From: Nereocystis luetkeana | Lineage: Eukaryota; Sar; Phaeophyceae; Laminariales; Laminariaceae | Assembly: GCA_031213475.1 (NCBI GenBank) | Contig: JARUPZ010000003.1 | Coordinates: forward strand, 10,062,463 to 10,126,462 | Direction of reading: 5' to 3' | DNA length: 64,000 bases | Shown here: in pieces, positions 1 to 10,654 of the stretch | Numbering within the stretch: the stretch's first letter is position 1 | Layout of the letters: every line of letters starts with the position of its first letter | Notes under the pieces: generated by a model | What the model was told of the DNA's origin: nothing | The model's input: only the letters and a program-made list of their open reading frames with translations | The model's database searches: none | Program-made: the position numbers and the translations under genes

Positions 1-131
1 CGTAGCTCAGATCCGGGGTCAACATAGATAGCAGGCTCCCCTCCCCCCGTCCCTACTACGGTTCTCGCCTTGGGAGGCATTTTTCTATCGCGAGAGAAGG
101 GCTCGGTCCTTTTCCCCCTCGTCGAGTCGCT
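1..131 (-). mobile_element. SINE1 fragment (decayed)
   Basis: This is a diverged body of the SINE1 family in reverse orientation. It keeps the blocks ATCCGGGGTCA, CTACGGT, TATCGCGAGA and GTCGAGTCGC in the same order as the full copies, for example 27312-27645. The tRNA-like head is missing. Confidence 0.6.
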
Positions 132-956
132 ATGAGCAGTAGTGCGCCCCCTACGACAGCTAGCCCGCCATGGAACCTCCGGATAGCAACCACAAAAACA
201 CCGATACTTCGAAGCAATATTCAAGCACGTAGTGTGATCAAACCATCTACGAGCAGCGTGATGGGGGTGGGGGGGGGGGTGGGGGGGGGGGGGTTCTCGA
301 AGTACGGGAACGATATGAACGCGTTGCGCACCCTTTTTGCCAAACGAAAATCCTTGCACCGGAACTCGGACGGACACTACTCAGGATCATCCCCCCTCCC
401 CCCCTCCCCCCCCCCCGCTCCTTCCCATCCACGCAGATGCCGTTGCTGAAGTCGCTACTTTGTTGTACCGTCGAAGACCCCCCCCGGGTCGAGGGAGAGG
501 GTGTAGTTAGGTTAAGCAGCCGCCCCAACAAGGCATATATAATATAGTTTCCTTCCTCGTTGTCGAAAACAAGCACCTGGTGCGTATGCGTTTGGGAAAG
601 CTCGAGAGTCGTTCGTCAGGAACGCATTCTTCCCATGCTGCATATAAGCATGCACTGGGGGGGGGGGGGCGGGGGGGGGAGGGGGGGGGTACTCGTTTGT
701 TGCTTGGCTTAGTCATTTGACCGTTGACCGCGCATCCCTTTCGAGACGGTGCACCGTTCCTGCTCCTAATAGAGACACCTCCAACAGATGGGCATTCATT
801 GCGTTTTTTCCATATATTACTAGTGTGGGGGGGGGGAGATGACATTGCGGAGGGGGACACAGTAGTAACCAAGACCCATCAAATGCATAAAAAGCATGTA
901 TGTATACATGCATACTCCAATATTTTTACCAAAAGCATATTTTTGTCCTGAATAAT
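132..956. other. No gene recognised
   Basis: The stretch contains G/C homopolymer tracts near 265-293, 393-419 and 657-690. The short open frames over them are Gly- or Pro-rich translations of those tracts. No splice-supported exon or known repeat was seen. Confidence 0.5.
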
Positions 957-1064
957 ATTACGGGGGACCATTGTTAATAGGGCCAAATTTTGTTGGTAAA
1001 AAAGTAGCGAAATACAGAGGTTTTTGTGTCCATCGTAGGTCCTATTAACTATGGTCCCCCGAAA
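957..1064. mobile_element. MITE-A copy 1
   Basis: A palindromic element of about 108 bp with both termini present (TTACGGGGGACC at the left). The right terminus has a GAAATA variant of the usual GTAATA. Confidence 0.85.
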
Positions 1065-1184
1065 TATGTCCCCGCCATACTGCTAGTTGCTTCGCACGCC
1101 GTACGAACACATGTGTAAAAACAACATAACACGCGAAGACAACAACACTTTTAAGACTGCACTCCCGCCTGTCGCACAAATTAC

Positions 1185-1240
1185 TTAAAATTTGACTGGT
1201 TCGTCCCCGAAAGGGGAGTGCAGTCCAAAAAAGGAGTCAA
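1185..1240. mobile_element. MITE-B fragment (right half)
   Basis: Only the right half remains: a TTTGACTGGTT core, then GTCCCC, GGGGAGTGCAGTCC and an A-rich end. Confidence 0.6.
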
Positions 1241-1826
1241 CCTAAAATCGGAATTTCCTTTTATGTTCTCTTCTTTTTTATTTTCTCTTTCTCCGCCGTG
1301 AACGGGAAGAGTGAAAGAACGCCGCCGAGTGACGCGTCTTATCATGGAATGACAACCTCGATGAGATCGGGTCGGACCCACTCATTCGGCTCGCGGATCC
1401 GTCACTTGAATAACTTCCGGCCCCGCCCCCCCCCCACCCCCCCCCCCCCCCCCCCGCCAAATTCGTTAGCATGCACCCCCGTGGATATGGAGAAAATCGG
1501 CTCCGATTTTTTTCCCCCCCAGGGTGTTTGTGCTATATATATATACTTCGCATCACCCTTGTCAAAAACGCTACGACTCTGACTGGGAACTTAAGACACG
1601 CTTGATCTCCATTTCAGAGCCCAAACTTATCTTGAAAATATTATCGTCGGTCATATATCAGGTCTAGTGGTACTGAAGAAGGGCGTGGCGAGGGGAGGGG
1701 AGGGGCCGCGGAGGTCAATGCTGACACAGGATATTTTATTGGGTGGTCGTAGGCCCCAACGCCCACGCGTTTGTTCGTTCCACGTGGGAGGAAGCGCTAC
1801 TGCTGCGCACCCTGTTGGCACATTTA
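1241..1826. other. No gene recognised
   Basis: A C-rich homopolymer tract at about 1421-1456 and short purine runs near 1685-1705 are visible. No coding or mobile-element signature was found. Confidence 0.4.
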
Positions 1827-1930
1827 ACCCCTTTTAGTACCGCAGTCCCGTTTTGGGGACAATTGGGGGACAAAACACTTGGAATTAGGGTGGTTTGCCC
1901 CAAAATCGGGACTGGAGTTCTAAAGGGGGT
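1827..1930. mobile_element. MITE-B copy
   Basis: Both arms are present (TACCGCAGTCCCGTTTTGGG and its complement), with a small internal duplication of the GGGGACAA block. Confidence 0.8.
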
Positions 1931-2016
1931 TTTAACAAAGTCACGCAGCTCAGGCCTTTTAGGAGCGGTTTTTGTCCGCCCGAACGGCGGGACTGCAGTC
2001 TGACCGAAACGTTTAT

Positions 2017-2107
2017 TATAGTACCGCAGTCCCATTTTGGGGACGAACTATTTAAAATTTGAGTGGTTTGTCCCCCAGAACGTTACCGCGGTTCAAAAGA
2101 GGGCTTG
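2017..2107. mobile_element. MITE-B copy
   Basis: A full-length but diverged hairpin. The left arm carries TACCGCAGTCCC and the right arm TTACCGCGGTTC. Confidence 0.75.
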
Positions 2108-3386
2108 AGTAACCGTCCCGACAAGGTTAGACTGGACTCGCGGCGAGTCACGTGGCTTGAGTAGCCCCCCCCCTCCGGCGCTACTTACAGCAAGTCGTCG
2201 TGGCTTGAATAAGCAGCCTAATACGAAGGTATCTGTAGTCCCTTCCTGACACTATCGTTCAGTGACGCACACTAAGTCAGTAGCTCTACGGGTACTGAGT
2301 AGTTTCTTCCTAACGAATACAAGCGGTGAGAAATGTAAGCGATATTTCTCTCTTTGCGCCGACTTTCTCCATGGATCGTGAAGGACCTCGTGTTAGACCT
2401 ACGCCAATCAATGGAAACGCAAAAGCTTCCAAAAAAAAAAAACGAATTCCGAGGACGCCCGGCAGATTTTTTCGGGTACAGCTTTGCTGTGAGCGCGATT
2501 CTTCTAACCAAAAGTTCCAAACTCTCTTGGGAAACCCCGAAAAAAAAAAAAATTGGGGCCGATGTTGGGCCAAGATCGGCTTCAGAAAAACTCAGGCGGA
2601 TGCTTGGTCCGAAGCGGCGACATTCCGAGTCCTCTGACGGACATCGGTCGACGAAACCACCGACCGCGTCATGGATTCTGAACGGAGAGCGCTCGTTAGG
2701 GGCTCCGACCCGCTCTAGGGTCACCGTTCTCGCACAGTGGTCGGTGATATACGGCGGGCCAGGCGTGTGATAATAAAACATCTGGCCGCTGGTGCGCACA
2801 GAACAGATGCCATTTTTCTTCAGTCTGTTTCGAATGGCAAAACATAGTTTTTTTTTTGGGGGGGGGGGTTGGGAGAAGAGCGTAGGACGCCGCCCGGCAA
2901 GCTCTCGCCGCCTAGACCATGGATCCGCCTGATATCTCCGAGGCCGCCATCCACAACTCGTTGACCTCGACGGACACCAAGCGGGTTGGCCGCGGGCTGA
3001 GTCTACATGTATGTCGAGATCGAAGGTCTACCGTCACAAAAAGCTGGTTTTTATCCGCGTGTTTCACAATTCGCAACGAGGAAAAAAACAAACAAAACAA
3101 AAAATGCACTGCCTGTAGCCGCTTAAAAAAACAAAAAAACAAAAAAAAAACTTTTTTTTTTCTTTGATCCCGTTTTTTTTTTCCACCACACAGACAGCGG
3201 AAAAAAGCTTAAAACTCTCGTGTTCCCATTATCGTAGTTTTTTTTTTTTTCTTCAGGTCGTCACAATTATTTACGACAATAGTCTTGCCTCGCGATATCC
3301 AAAGATCTTAAAAACAGGTCGTCATCGTCATCGTCGTCGTCGTCGTCGTCATCGTCAAAAGACAGGACTACTATTAATACTAATAC
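2108..3386. other. No gene recognised
   Basis: The region holds several A/T homopolymers (2430, 2540, 2850, 3150, 3238) and a GTC/ATC microsatellite at 3319-3357. Overlapping frames on both strands at 2272-2799 show no recognisable domain, and I do not call them genes. Confidence 0.4.
3319..3357. repeat. GTC/ATC microsatellite
   Basis: A run of GTC and ATC triplets. Confidence 0.85.
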
Positions 3387-3495
3387 CATTACGGGGGGAC
3401 CATAGTAAATAGGACCAAATATTGTTAGTAAAAATGTTTAAATATATAGTTTTTTAAGTATACCATAGGTTCCATTAACTACGGTCCCCCGTAAT
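3387..3495. mobile_element. MITE-A copy 2
   Basis: A full-length palindromic copy. Its right TA is shared with the next MITE-A copy, so the second element appears to have landed in the target duplication of the first, or the reverse. Confidence 0.85.
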
Positions 3496-3615
3496 ATTAC
3501 GGGGGGACCATAGTAAACAGGACCAAATATTGTGAGTAAAAACAGGTAAATACATAGGTTTTTGTGCGAACAATAGGTCCTACCCGTATTTACTATTCAT
3601 ACGGTCCTCCGTAAT
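3494..3615. mobile_element. MITE-A copy 3
   Basis: A full-length copy directly abutting copy 2 and sharing one TA. Its right end is CCTCCGTAATA. Confidence 0.85.
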
Positions 3616-4255
3616 ACTTACTGCCCACGGGGAGGAAGTGACATTGCGACAAGCGTGCAACGGACAATACCCGCGGAAGCCATGCCGATGTTGAGCCATT
3701 CCCGTTCGGAACCACCGAGCTATTCGCCCAAACCAATGACGGATTCTGGTTCTACCAGCCGCCCACAGCAGCACAAGCGGCGCGTGGTGAGCTCTCCCAG
3801 CAGTGGTAGATGCGGGCGCACGGAGGATCGTGTTGCGCCCCCGCCCGCGCCGTACTCGCACGGCCGACTCCTTCGCACTACAGCTGCTGTAACTACTCGG
3901 GGACAAAACCAATCTTGTACCATCCCCCCCCCCCCCCCCCCCGCCTCGCCAAAAGAAAGACACGCGGTGGCCGCGTTCCTTGTAAAAATCACCTTTTTGT
4001 TGTCATGTTTTCCTTTCGAAAGTGCTTGCTCAAAAGAGGGGTTTTGCGCGAAATACCACCCACCTAAAAGGACAGCAGCAGGTAGTAGTAGTAGGTTGAA
4101 TGTATGCCTTGGGCGAAACCGACGAGGAGCGAATAGGGTACCCCAATATATTCGGCTTGTCCCCAAAAGTGATTAATTTACCGTTTGGATAGTTTAATGT
4201 TAGATCACGAATGTCGACGTACTGACTGCTGTGTCCTCCAGGACGCGAAGAAGGA
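3616..4255. other. No gene recognised
   Basis: Long open frames exist on both strands (for example + 3655-4176), but they read through a poly-C tract and show no domain. No footprint motifs or MITEs occur here. Confidence 0.4.
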
Positions 4256-4391
4256 AAGCCGAAGAAGGAAGGGAGGAAGGAAGGAAGGGAGGGAGGGAGG
4301 AAGGAAGGAAGGAAGGAAGGAAGGAAGGAAGGAAGGAAGGAAGGAAGGAAGGAAGGAAGGAAGGAAGGAAGGAAGGAAGGAAGGAAGGAAG
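4256..4391. repeat. GGAA microsatellite
   Basis: About 130 bp of AAGG/GGAA tetranucleotide with GGGA interruptions at the left end. Both strands stay open through it (KEGR and FLPS repeats), and neither is a protein. Confidence 0.95.
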
Positions 4392-4446
4392 GCCGTACGT
4401 CGCTACGAAAAACACGCGAAATACGCTGATCTAGCTACAGGAGTGA

Positions 4447-4765
4447 ATATCGATCGATTACGCAGCCCAAGGTAATCCTTACCAGGGTATAACACTCTCC
4501 CCCCGCCTCTGAACGGCGGGATCTTTGGGCCGTCGGTACCGTATACATACGTCCGTACGCTGACCTACCCGCTTCGTTTCAATACCTGGGGAACCAGGGA
4601 GAGACACGCCTTTAGGGACGCAACGCACAAGCGTTTCTAGATGAAAGAAACGTTCGAAGTAAGACTCGGAGCCGTGTCCTGCCGACGACGCCAGATGAGA
4701 GAAGGCGTCACCTACTGAGCTATAGGGGTAAAAAATCGATCGATTACCCAGCCCAGGGTAATGCT
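4447..4765 (-). mobile_element. SINE2 copy (tRNA-derived)
   Basis: On the minus strand the unit begins with a Pol III A-box-like TAGCTCAGTAGGTGA and has a degraded B box. Its body is shared with 9160-9465. A segment of about 30 bp around TTGGGCTGGGTAAT recurs at both ends, as if units were once in tandem. Confidence 0.65.
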
Positions 4766-4901
4766 TATCATAACATTAGACCCTCGCACCCCTCCAATGC
4801 CGGGGCTATACAGCGTGGACGCCTACAACTGTAGCAGAGGCTGAAACAAAACGTGGAGCCAATCGACGAACGGCCCACAGCGTGGGACCCTGAAAGACTA
4901 T

Positions 4902-5010
4902 TATTACGGGGGACCATAGTTAATAGGACCAAATATTGTTAGTAAAAATATCTGAATATATAGGTTTTTATCTACACCATAGGTCCTATTAAGTATGGTC
5001 CCCCGTAATA
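4902..5010. mobile_element. MITE-A copy 4
   Basis: A full-length copy flanked by TA on both sides. It matches the family consensus closely. Confidence 0.9.
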
Positions 5011-5131
5011 GTAGTTGATAAGCACACTGCATCGTAAAACGCGGCGAGATCGTGACCGTGCTACAGCAGTAGGACTGTCCGTGACGGTTTTGGGACGAAA
5101 ACTTTGCACCAAAGACGCTATTTCGTACCAC

Positions 5132-5241
5132 TATTACGGGGGACCATAGTAAATAGGACCAAATATTGTCAGTGAAAATAGGTACATATACAGTTTTTTT
5201 GTGTGTACCATAAGTCCTATTTACTAATGTCCCCCGTAATA
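5132..5241. mobile_element. MITE-A copy 5
   Basis: A full-length copy flanked by TA, 120 bp from copy 4. Confidence 0.9.
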
Positions 5242-5306
5242 CGAGTATGCACCAAACTAAAACTACCGTTTTTTTTTTTTTCGATCATGACTTTCACTTT
5301 CCAGCT

Positions 5307-5402
5307 TAACTCTTTTAGCACCGCAGTCCCGTTCTGAGGACAATCTACCTAAATTTAGAGGGGATTGGCCCCTAAACGGGACTGCAGCCCTAAAAGGGTT
5401 AA
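5307..5402. mobile_element. MITE-B copy
   Basis: A full-length hairpin flanked by TTAA on both sides. The right end is AAAAGGG before TTAA. Confidence 0.85.
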
Positions 5403-5919
5403 CTCGTACCAGTAGGATTTGTTTTACCCCTAGCGGTCTTCTTCTGGACAAGCCGTGGTCACAGGTGTCGTCCCTCTTCCCCCCCCGGTACGTGCCTTCA
5501 TTTCTTGTCGCGCATGAGGTCCACTCAGCATTCCCACCGCTCGTCGATTTTCATCGAATGTAGCTAAACTTCACGCTCTCGCGCTTTGCGCTTGTCATTT
5601 TGTAAGCAAGAAAAAAGTCCTCACGGGTACGTATATGCACTCGGTGACACTTGAACCCACGAAATTGATCTTAGTAGGTGCGCGGACCGCCTACTAAGCC
5701 ACCGGGGACGCCGGCATGTAAATTATTCAATTCACTAGTATCTTGAATTTCGGGACATATCGGTATACTGGTAACATATACGGCAGCACCAGGTACCATG
5801 CATACATATGTACCAGGTATACATACAGCACATGGAACCAGAAAGAGGACACATTGTTTTCCTCTTCTGTGGGGTAACGTTCCACTCCGGAGTTGTTGGA
5901 GCCTGCTGTCCGGTGCAAA
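5403..5919. other. No gene recognised
   Basis: The region contains a TACCAGGTA site at 5811-5819. No gene or other known repeat was seen. Confidence 0.4.
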
Positions 5920-6090
5920 GATGTCGGGAGACGTGTCAAGTGAGGCAAAGGACACGTGCGCTGTCAAGGGTGCACGCAGGGCCGACTGTTCCATACTAAA
6001 ACCTAGTGCTTTGAGGTCGGACAAGGCACGTCAAGGCAAGGGCGCTGTCTGTCAATGGGTGAAATGTGCTGTCTCCTGACGTACTTGGTC
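5920..6090 (+). repeat. Dispersed repeat D, copy 1
   Basis: This 170-190 bp family recurs at 18283-18470 and 21930-22135. Shared blocks include GGAGACGTGTCAAG, GCGCTGTCAAGG and TGCTGTCTGTC. It shows no coding capacity, Pol III boxes or inverted ends. Confidence 0.7.
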
Positions 6091-6127
6091 CTCTGCGGCC
6101 ACGGGGCTGCCTTTGCCGGCGTTGAGT

Positions 6128-6223
6128 CGACCCTTTTAGGACCGTAGTCCCGTTTTGGGGACAGACTACTTGAAATTTGACCGGTTTGTCCCCCAAACGG
6201 GACTGCTGTTCTGAAAGGGTTAA
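6128..6223. mobile_element. MITE-B copy
   Basis: Full length. The left TTAA has mutated to TCGA and the right TTAA is intact. Confidence 0.85.
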
Positions 6224-6527
6224 CGCCCCTTTCGGGCGCTTGAAGGGGAAACTTGAAAGCGGCTGATGCAGGCACACACAGAGCGGTAGGTCGCCACACT
6301 TGCTGCGTGTTAGGGGCAATGCTATATGCATGCGTAGTACACGTTCATGTCTGAGTTTCAATGCCGAGGAGAGTCGTGTGGCACTGGCCCTTCACGGCGT
6401 GGTCCTATTCTACTCCTCCACCCCTCCGTGCTGCTCTACGCTGACGAAGCTGTTCTCTCATCAATTTTACCAAACATTGTTTTCTTTGCTATTCTCGGGG
6501 GTCCCAGTCCCTGAGAGGCATACCGCC

Positions 6528-6618
6528 TTAACCCCTATAGAACCGCAGTCCCACTTTGGGGACAAACCACTCAAATCCTAAGTAGTTTGCCCCCAAATCG
6601 GGACTGCGGTCCGAAGAG
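6528..6618. mobile_element. MITE-B copy
   Basis: The left end TTAACCCC is intact and the right end is degraded after GACTGCGGTC. Confidence 0.8.
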
Positions 6619-6820
6619 GGACGAGTTTCAGCCCCCCGCTTTTCCTCCAAAAAAAAGACACTGGAGAGCGCACACAAAAAAGCGAAAAAATGATGGTGGC
6701 TTTGGAAATATTTCGTCGAGAAAGGTTGCATCTATATATGACGCATCATCGCTGGTCGTATTCAGTGCGTTTTCGAGAAACCCATCAGCTTGGAAAATCG
6801 TCCGAGAGGTGTGTTAATCT
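6619..6820 (+). repeat. Diverged dispersed repeat F, copy 1
   Basis: This segment shares ordered blocks with 39400-39605, 41640-41880, 43165-43380 and 44636-44775: a TTTCGTCGAGA-like block, then GCGTTTTCGAGAAA, then ATCAGCTTGGAAA. Divergence is high, and family membership rests on block order. Confidence 0.4.
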
Positions 6821-6836
6821 TATCACCCTAGTGTGA

Positions 6837-6920
6837 TATTACGGTACACTCAAAAAATCTATATGTTTCACCATTTTTACTCACACTATTTGGTCCTGTT
6901 TACTATGGCCCCCCGTAATA
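6837..6920. mobile_element. MITE-A copy 6 (left arm deleted)
   Basis: The right terminus GGCCCCCCGTAATA is intact. The left arm is reduced to TATTACGG, missing about 20 bp of inverted repeat. Confidence 0.75.
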
Positions 6921-7009
6921 GTGGTACACGGTACTTGCGAGAACAACAACGCAACCCCCTGGGACCTGGGACGGATTTCACAGCCGATTTCCTCCGGGGC
7001 ATCGGGGGG

Positions 7010-7280
7010 GCGGAGGGGTGTACTCGATAGGAGAGATGTACTCTCGATATCGCGCATGACCATAGTCGTATATGACCATAGGCCCTCGCATCTCCACAAC
7101 GCCGGGACGGAGCTTGTCGGGTTTTCACCGACCAGGCAGACATTGCTTGCTTGCACCAAGCGCGAAGCGCCGCGGGGTAGGCGCCCGGCGAGTCGCCCGA
7201 AGGGTGAGCTAGCTGCATCCTAGTAAGAACCGCTTGTTGTGAGGCGGACTTGCGTATGGATGACAGCTTCAACGTGTTGG
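7010..7280 (+). repeat. Dispersed repeat C, copy 1
   Basis: Homologous to 11960-12335 (+) and 23115-23460 (-). Shared blocks include CCTCGCATC, GGGACGGAGC, ACCAGGCAGACATTG, CAAGCGCGAAGCGCC and AAGAACCGCTT. Nature unknown: no terminal repeats or reading frame conserved among copies. Confidence 0.75.
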
Positions 7281-7672
7281 CTTTCATATGGATGAAGCAT
7301 CGGGGAGGGTTGATTTATAGATAACGACAATGAATGGTCGGCTGTGGGAAGATCTCGTCGAGATCTCTCCTTCAAAGATAGACGCATCGCACGGCGGGTG
7401 GGCACGGTATTCTACGCGCTCACCGCTGCATCGATAAAGCCACAGCTTCAAAAATCCACCCGCCGTGGGGGCTGGCTGTGCTATCTTGCGCGTTGTACGG
7501 GCGCGCCAGGGCCTCTTCTGGGTCTTTCCATGCAGTCCTATTATTAGGGGTATAGGGCAAGTCAAGGCGTCAGTCACACCACGGTCTCCCAGCAAACCTT
7601 CTGACCAGATAGCGGGTATTCACTGGACTCAGGCCGGAAATACAAGGAAACCTTGGTCTTCCTGTTAATGTA

Positions 7673-7768
7673 TTAACCCATTTAGAACTGCAGTCCCATT
7701 CCGGGGACAAACTACTCAAAGTTCAAGTAGTTTGTCCCCGAAGCGGAATTGCGGTCGTAAAAGGGCTC
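7673..7768. mobile_element. MITE-B copy
   Basis: Full length with TTAACCC at the left and GGGCTCA at the right. The arms are somewhat diverged. Confidence 0.8.
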
Positions 7769-8323
7769 ATTATTTCTTCGCCCAGAGAGTGCTACTACTA
7801 CTGCTACTGCTGGAAGAAAGTATACCAAGTACGTACATACGTACGTACGTACCAGGTAGTGTAGAAAAAGGGAAGACAAATAAATATATGCCAGGTATGG
7901 AGGAAAAAAAAGAGAGCCTGCGAGGAGATCGTTTTTTTTTTCGATTCCTCTCGAAAGTCATATTTTTTGTGGCAAGCTTGGTGTGACACCAAAAGAGAGG
8001 CACTTCGACAGAATGTTCTATGATATGTTCTTGTGTGTGGAAGAAGAGCGGTCTACCAAATATGACAGCTATTATTGATGTTGTCAGCATGCCATGATAT
8101 GACGATTGGTACCGCCGTCTTCCCCCGCCCGGAATAACGAATCACAACAACAATGTAATGAGTGCGTTCATTGGCCAGACGTGCGAGAGAGCGTGTGGTA
8201 GTTCCGAGAGACAAATCAATCACGGACAGAACCAATGGCAGGTGCGACTATACAGCAGTTTTATTTTATTTTTTTATTATTAATTGATTTAATTTAATTT
8301 ATTTATTTATTTTGCCCTCGCAC

Positions 8324-8420
8324 TTAACCCTTCAGAACCGCTGTCCCGTTTTAGGGACACACCACTCAAATTTCAAGTAGTTTGTCCCCAAAACGGGACT
8401 GCGGTTTAGAAAGGGGTCAA
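8324..8420. mobile_element. MITE-B copy
   Basis: Full length. The left end is TTAACCC and the right end GGGGTCAA. Confidence 0.85.
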
Positions 8421-8429
8421 TGCCTTCTT

Positions 8430-8710
8430 TGCCCTTATTCTTATTTTCTCTCTCCTTCTTACTGCTGATAGTCATAACTCAGACCCGGGGTCACAAAGCA
8501 GTATCAATGGGATCTTCTATCCCTCCTCCCGACTACGCTTTTCTGCTTGCGGTTTCTTTCTTGCCTTGCATTTTCTTTTATCGCCAGAAGACCTTAGCCC
8601 ATATTCTCGTCCCCTCGTCGACTCGCATCCATACCATATAATACCTACTGCGCCTGCCTATATACCCACGCTACGTACGACGTACTACTATCCACAGGCG
8701 CTCTCAGCAG
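8430..8710 (-). mobile_element. SINE1 body (decayed)
   Basis: An ordered, diverged match to the SINE1 body on the minus strand, with blocks ACCCGGGGTCACA, TTTTATCGC, TCGTCGACTCGCAT and GCGCTCTCA. The tRNA-like part seems to resume at 8813, beyond a SINE2 piece. Confidence 0.6.
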
Positions 8711-8719
8711 CAGTTTTCA

Positions 8720-8812
8720 TCCCGTGCTGTAAGGATTACCTTGGGCTGGGTAATTGATCGGTCTTTTACCCCTATAGCTCAGTAGGTAACACCTTCACAT
8801 TTATTATTTGCC
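8720..8812 (+). mobile_element. SINE2 head fragment
   Basis: A plus-strand piece with TTGGGCTGGGTAATTGATCG followed by the A-box-like TAGCTCAGTAGGTAA. It separates the two parts of a decayed SINE1, which suggests a nested insertion. Confidence 0.5.
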
Positions 8813-8905
8813 TTTTTATTTATTTTTTCGCAAATAATCTAAAAAAAGTTCGACCCACCACACGTGTCCACCACACGTGCGTGTTGGGGCATTCGAACTC
8901 CACAG
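8813..8905 (-). mobile_element. SINE1 tRNA-like head (decayed)
   Basis: It resembles the head region of SINE1 in reverse: CGCAAATAA, then TCGACCCACC, then a degraded B box CATTCGAACTCC. Confidence 0.4.
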
Positions 8906-8912
8906 CATCAAC

Positions 8913-9035
8913 TATTACCGGGGACCATAGTAAATAGGACTTATTATGGTACAAACAAAAACCTAATTTTTAATGTTGTCATATTGTTACCATAAATATT
9001 TGGTCCTACTCCGTATTTACTATGGCCCCCCTTCA
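8913..9035. mobile_element. MITE-A copy 7
   Basis: A diverged full-length copy. The left end is ATTACCGGGGACC and the right end TATGGCCCCCC, with the terminal GTAATA lost. Confidence 0.8.
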
Positions 9036-9159
9036 TATATATTATCTCTTATTGGCAACATTCGAGGGCACGGCTACTGCTGTACACTACCAGGTATTAT
9101 ATCAATAGCCCACCCCGGCCAACAATAGTGTAATGTGAATGTGTTACCTACTGAGCTAT

Positions 9160-9465
9160 ATATAGTGGTACACGACCGATCGATTACCCAGCCCAAGGTA
9201 ATCCTTACCAGGGTGTAACACTCTCCCCCTCCTCTAAACGGCGGGATCTTTGGGGGCGTCGGTACCGCATACATACGTCCGTACGCTGACCTACCCGCTT
9301 CGTTTCGTTACCTGGGGATCCAGGGAGATCTGTTTTTTCAGGTGTGCACGCGCAAGCGTTTCTGTAAAAGAAACAATTGAAGTGGGGTTCGAACCCGTGG
9401 CCTGGACGACGTCAAATAAATAAATGTGAAGGGGTAAAAGATCGATCAATTACCCAGCCCAAGGT
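9160..9465 (-). mobile_element. SINE2 copy (tRNA-derived)
   Basis: On the minus strand it has a good B box (GGGTTCGAACCC), although the A-box end of this unit is rearranged. A further A box with the GTAATCGATCG junction lies at 9110-9190, so units appear to be joined head to tail. SINE1 is inserted at its right edge (9463). Confidence 0.65.
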
Positions 9466-9800
9466 CGCCCCGGTGGTTCAAGCGGTTAACCTCGAATTCT
9501 ACTTGTTTGAGTCCTGGGTTCGAGCCCCAGGAGGGTCGGACTTTGACTTTATTTGCAAAAAAAAAAAAAAAAAAGGGATTCAATTGTTGAGAGCGCCTTG
9601 CAGCGTGGGTAGGCACAATTCGATGCGAGTCGACGAGGGAAGAAAAGGCTGAAATCTTCTCGCGATAAAAAATGAAGGCACGTACCGTAGCGGGAAGGGG
9701 GGAGAAAAGTCTGCTATGTGACCCCGGATCTGAGTTACGAGTTGGAAGGAGAGAGAGAAGAAGATGTGCGAAGATAATGAATGGGATGAGGAGGAAAAAA
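9463..9800 (+). mobile_element. SINE1 full copy
   Basis: The head is tRNA-like: an A-box-like TGGTTCAAGCGG, a B box GGTTCGAGCCC, and a T-arm with the 5-bp stem CTGGG/CCCAG. Then come GTCGGACTTTGACTTTATTT, a poly-A stretch and a body of about 230 bp ending GATGAGG plus A-rich tail. This fits a Pol III-transcribed SINE mobilised by a LINE; which LINE is unknown. Confidence 0.8.
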
Positions 9801-9835
9801 AAAGGTAATAACTTGTAACAGGAACCATTAATATC

Positions 9836-9932
9836 AACCCTTGAAGGACCCCAGCCCCGTTTTGGGGGCAAAATACCCGTAATTTGAGTGCTTTGTCCCC
9901 GCATGTGGGGGGTGCGGTGCTAGAAAGCCCTC
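9836..9932. mobile_element. MITE-B copy
   Basis: A diverged full-length copy. The right half is altered at GCATGTGGGGGGTGCGGTG. Confidence 0.7.
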
Positions 9933-10426
9933 TTGGGAAGTCAGAGGGAGGAAAAAAGGGAAAAATGACGGCAATAAAAAAAGGTGGCGATACCGGCAAC
10001 GAACGGCCACTTCTGACTGACTGACTGCGTCATTGATTGCGTTATGATATCAATATATTATCCCTAAATTATAACGAACGATTTCTGTACTACATGTGAA
10101 TCAAACCGACCCTTACATTGAGGGACATATTTGGTACAAACTATTGGAGTCGCATGCACGACACGGGAGGAGCAATCATCATGGTGGAGGCGTTCTGTGA
10201 TATACAGCAGGTTCGCCCTACCTACAGTTAAGCACCTATCTATGTCACCCCACAAGGCATAATGCGGGATTCAAACGGAACAAACGTATATATAATGTAT
10301 ATATACTTACAGTAGTATATGAATACGACTGATTGTGATGCTTGGTTGGGATGTTTGTGTGGGGCGCGCACCTTCAACAGTTACAGGTATCCCCACGGGC
10401 TGCGGTACTACTACTACTACTACTAC
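9933..10426. other. No gene recognised
   Basis: No gene or classified repeat. A CTA microsatellite at 10407-10430 is the target site of the next MITE-A. Confidence 0.4.
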
Positions 10427-10535
10427 TATTACGGGGGACCATAGTTAATAGGACCACATATTGTTTGTAAGAATGGGCAAATATATAGGTTTTTATGTAT
10501 ACCATAGGTCCTATTAACTATGGTCCCCCGTAATA
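10427..10535. mobile_element. MITE-A copy 8 in a CTA microsatellite
   Basis: A full-length copy inserted in a (CTA)n tract that continues on both sides. The tract shows the boundaries unambiguously: TA, then TTACGGGGGACC to GGTCCCCCGTAA, then TA. This defines a TA target duplication. Confidence 0.95.
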
Positions 10536-10654
10536 CTACTACTACTACTGCTGTGCTGTGTACCTCTCCTTTAATTGACGCCCGCTATAAGGACGCTGTG
10601 CAGTGGCTCAGAAAGTTGAGTTTCCCAAATAAATGTGACACCTCTATACGTATA

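Noticed and set aside
4185..4475. Frames rich in Lys-Glu-Gly-Arg or Pro-Ser-Phe-Leu
   Set aside because: Translation of the GGAA microsatellite.
9463..9545. Functional tRNA gene
   Set aside because: A and B boxes are present, but the cloverleaf is imperfect and the same head recurs at the start of every SINE1 body.
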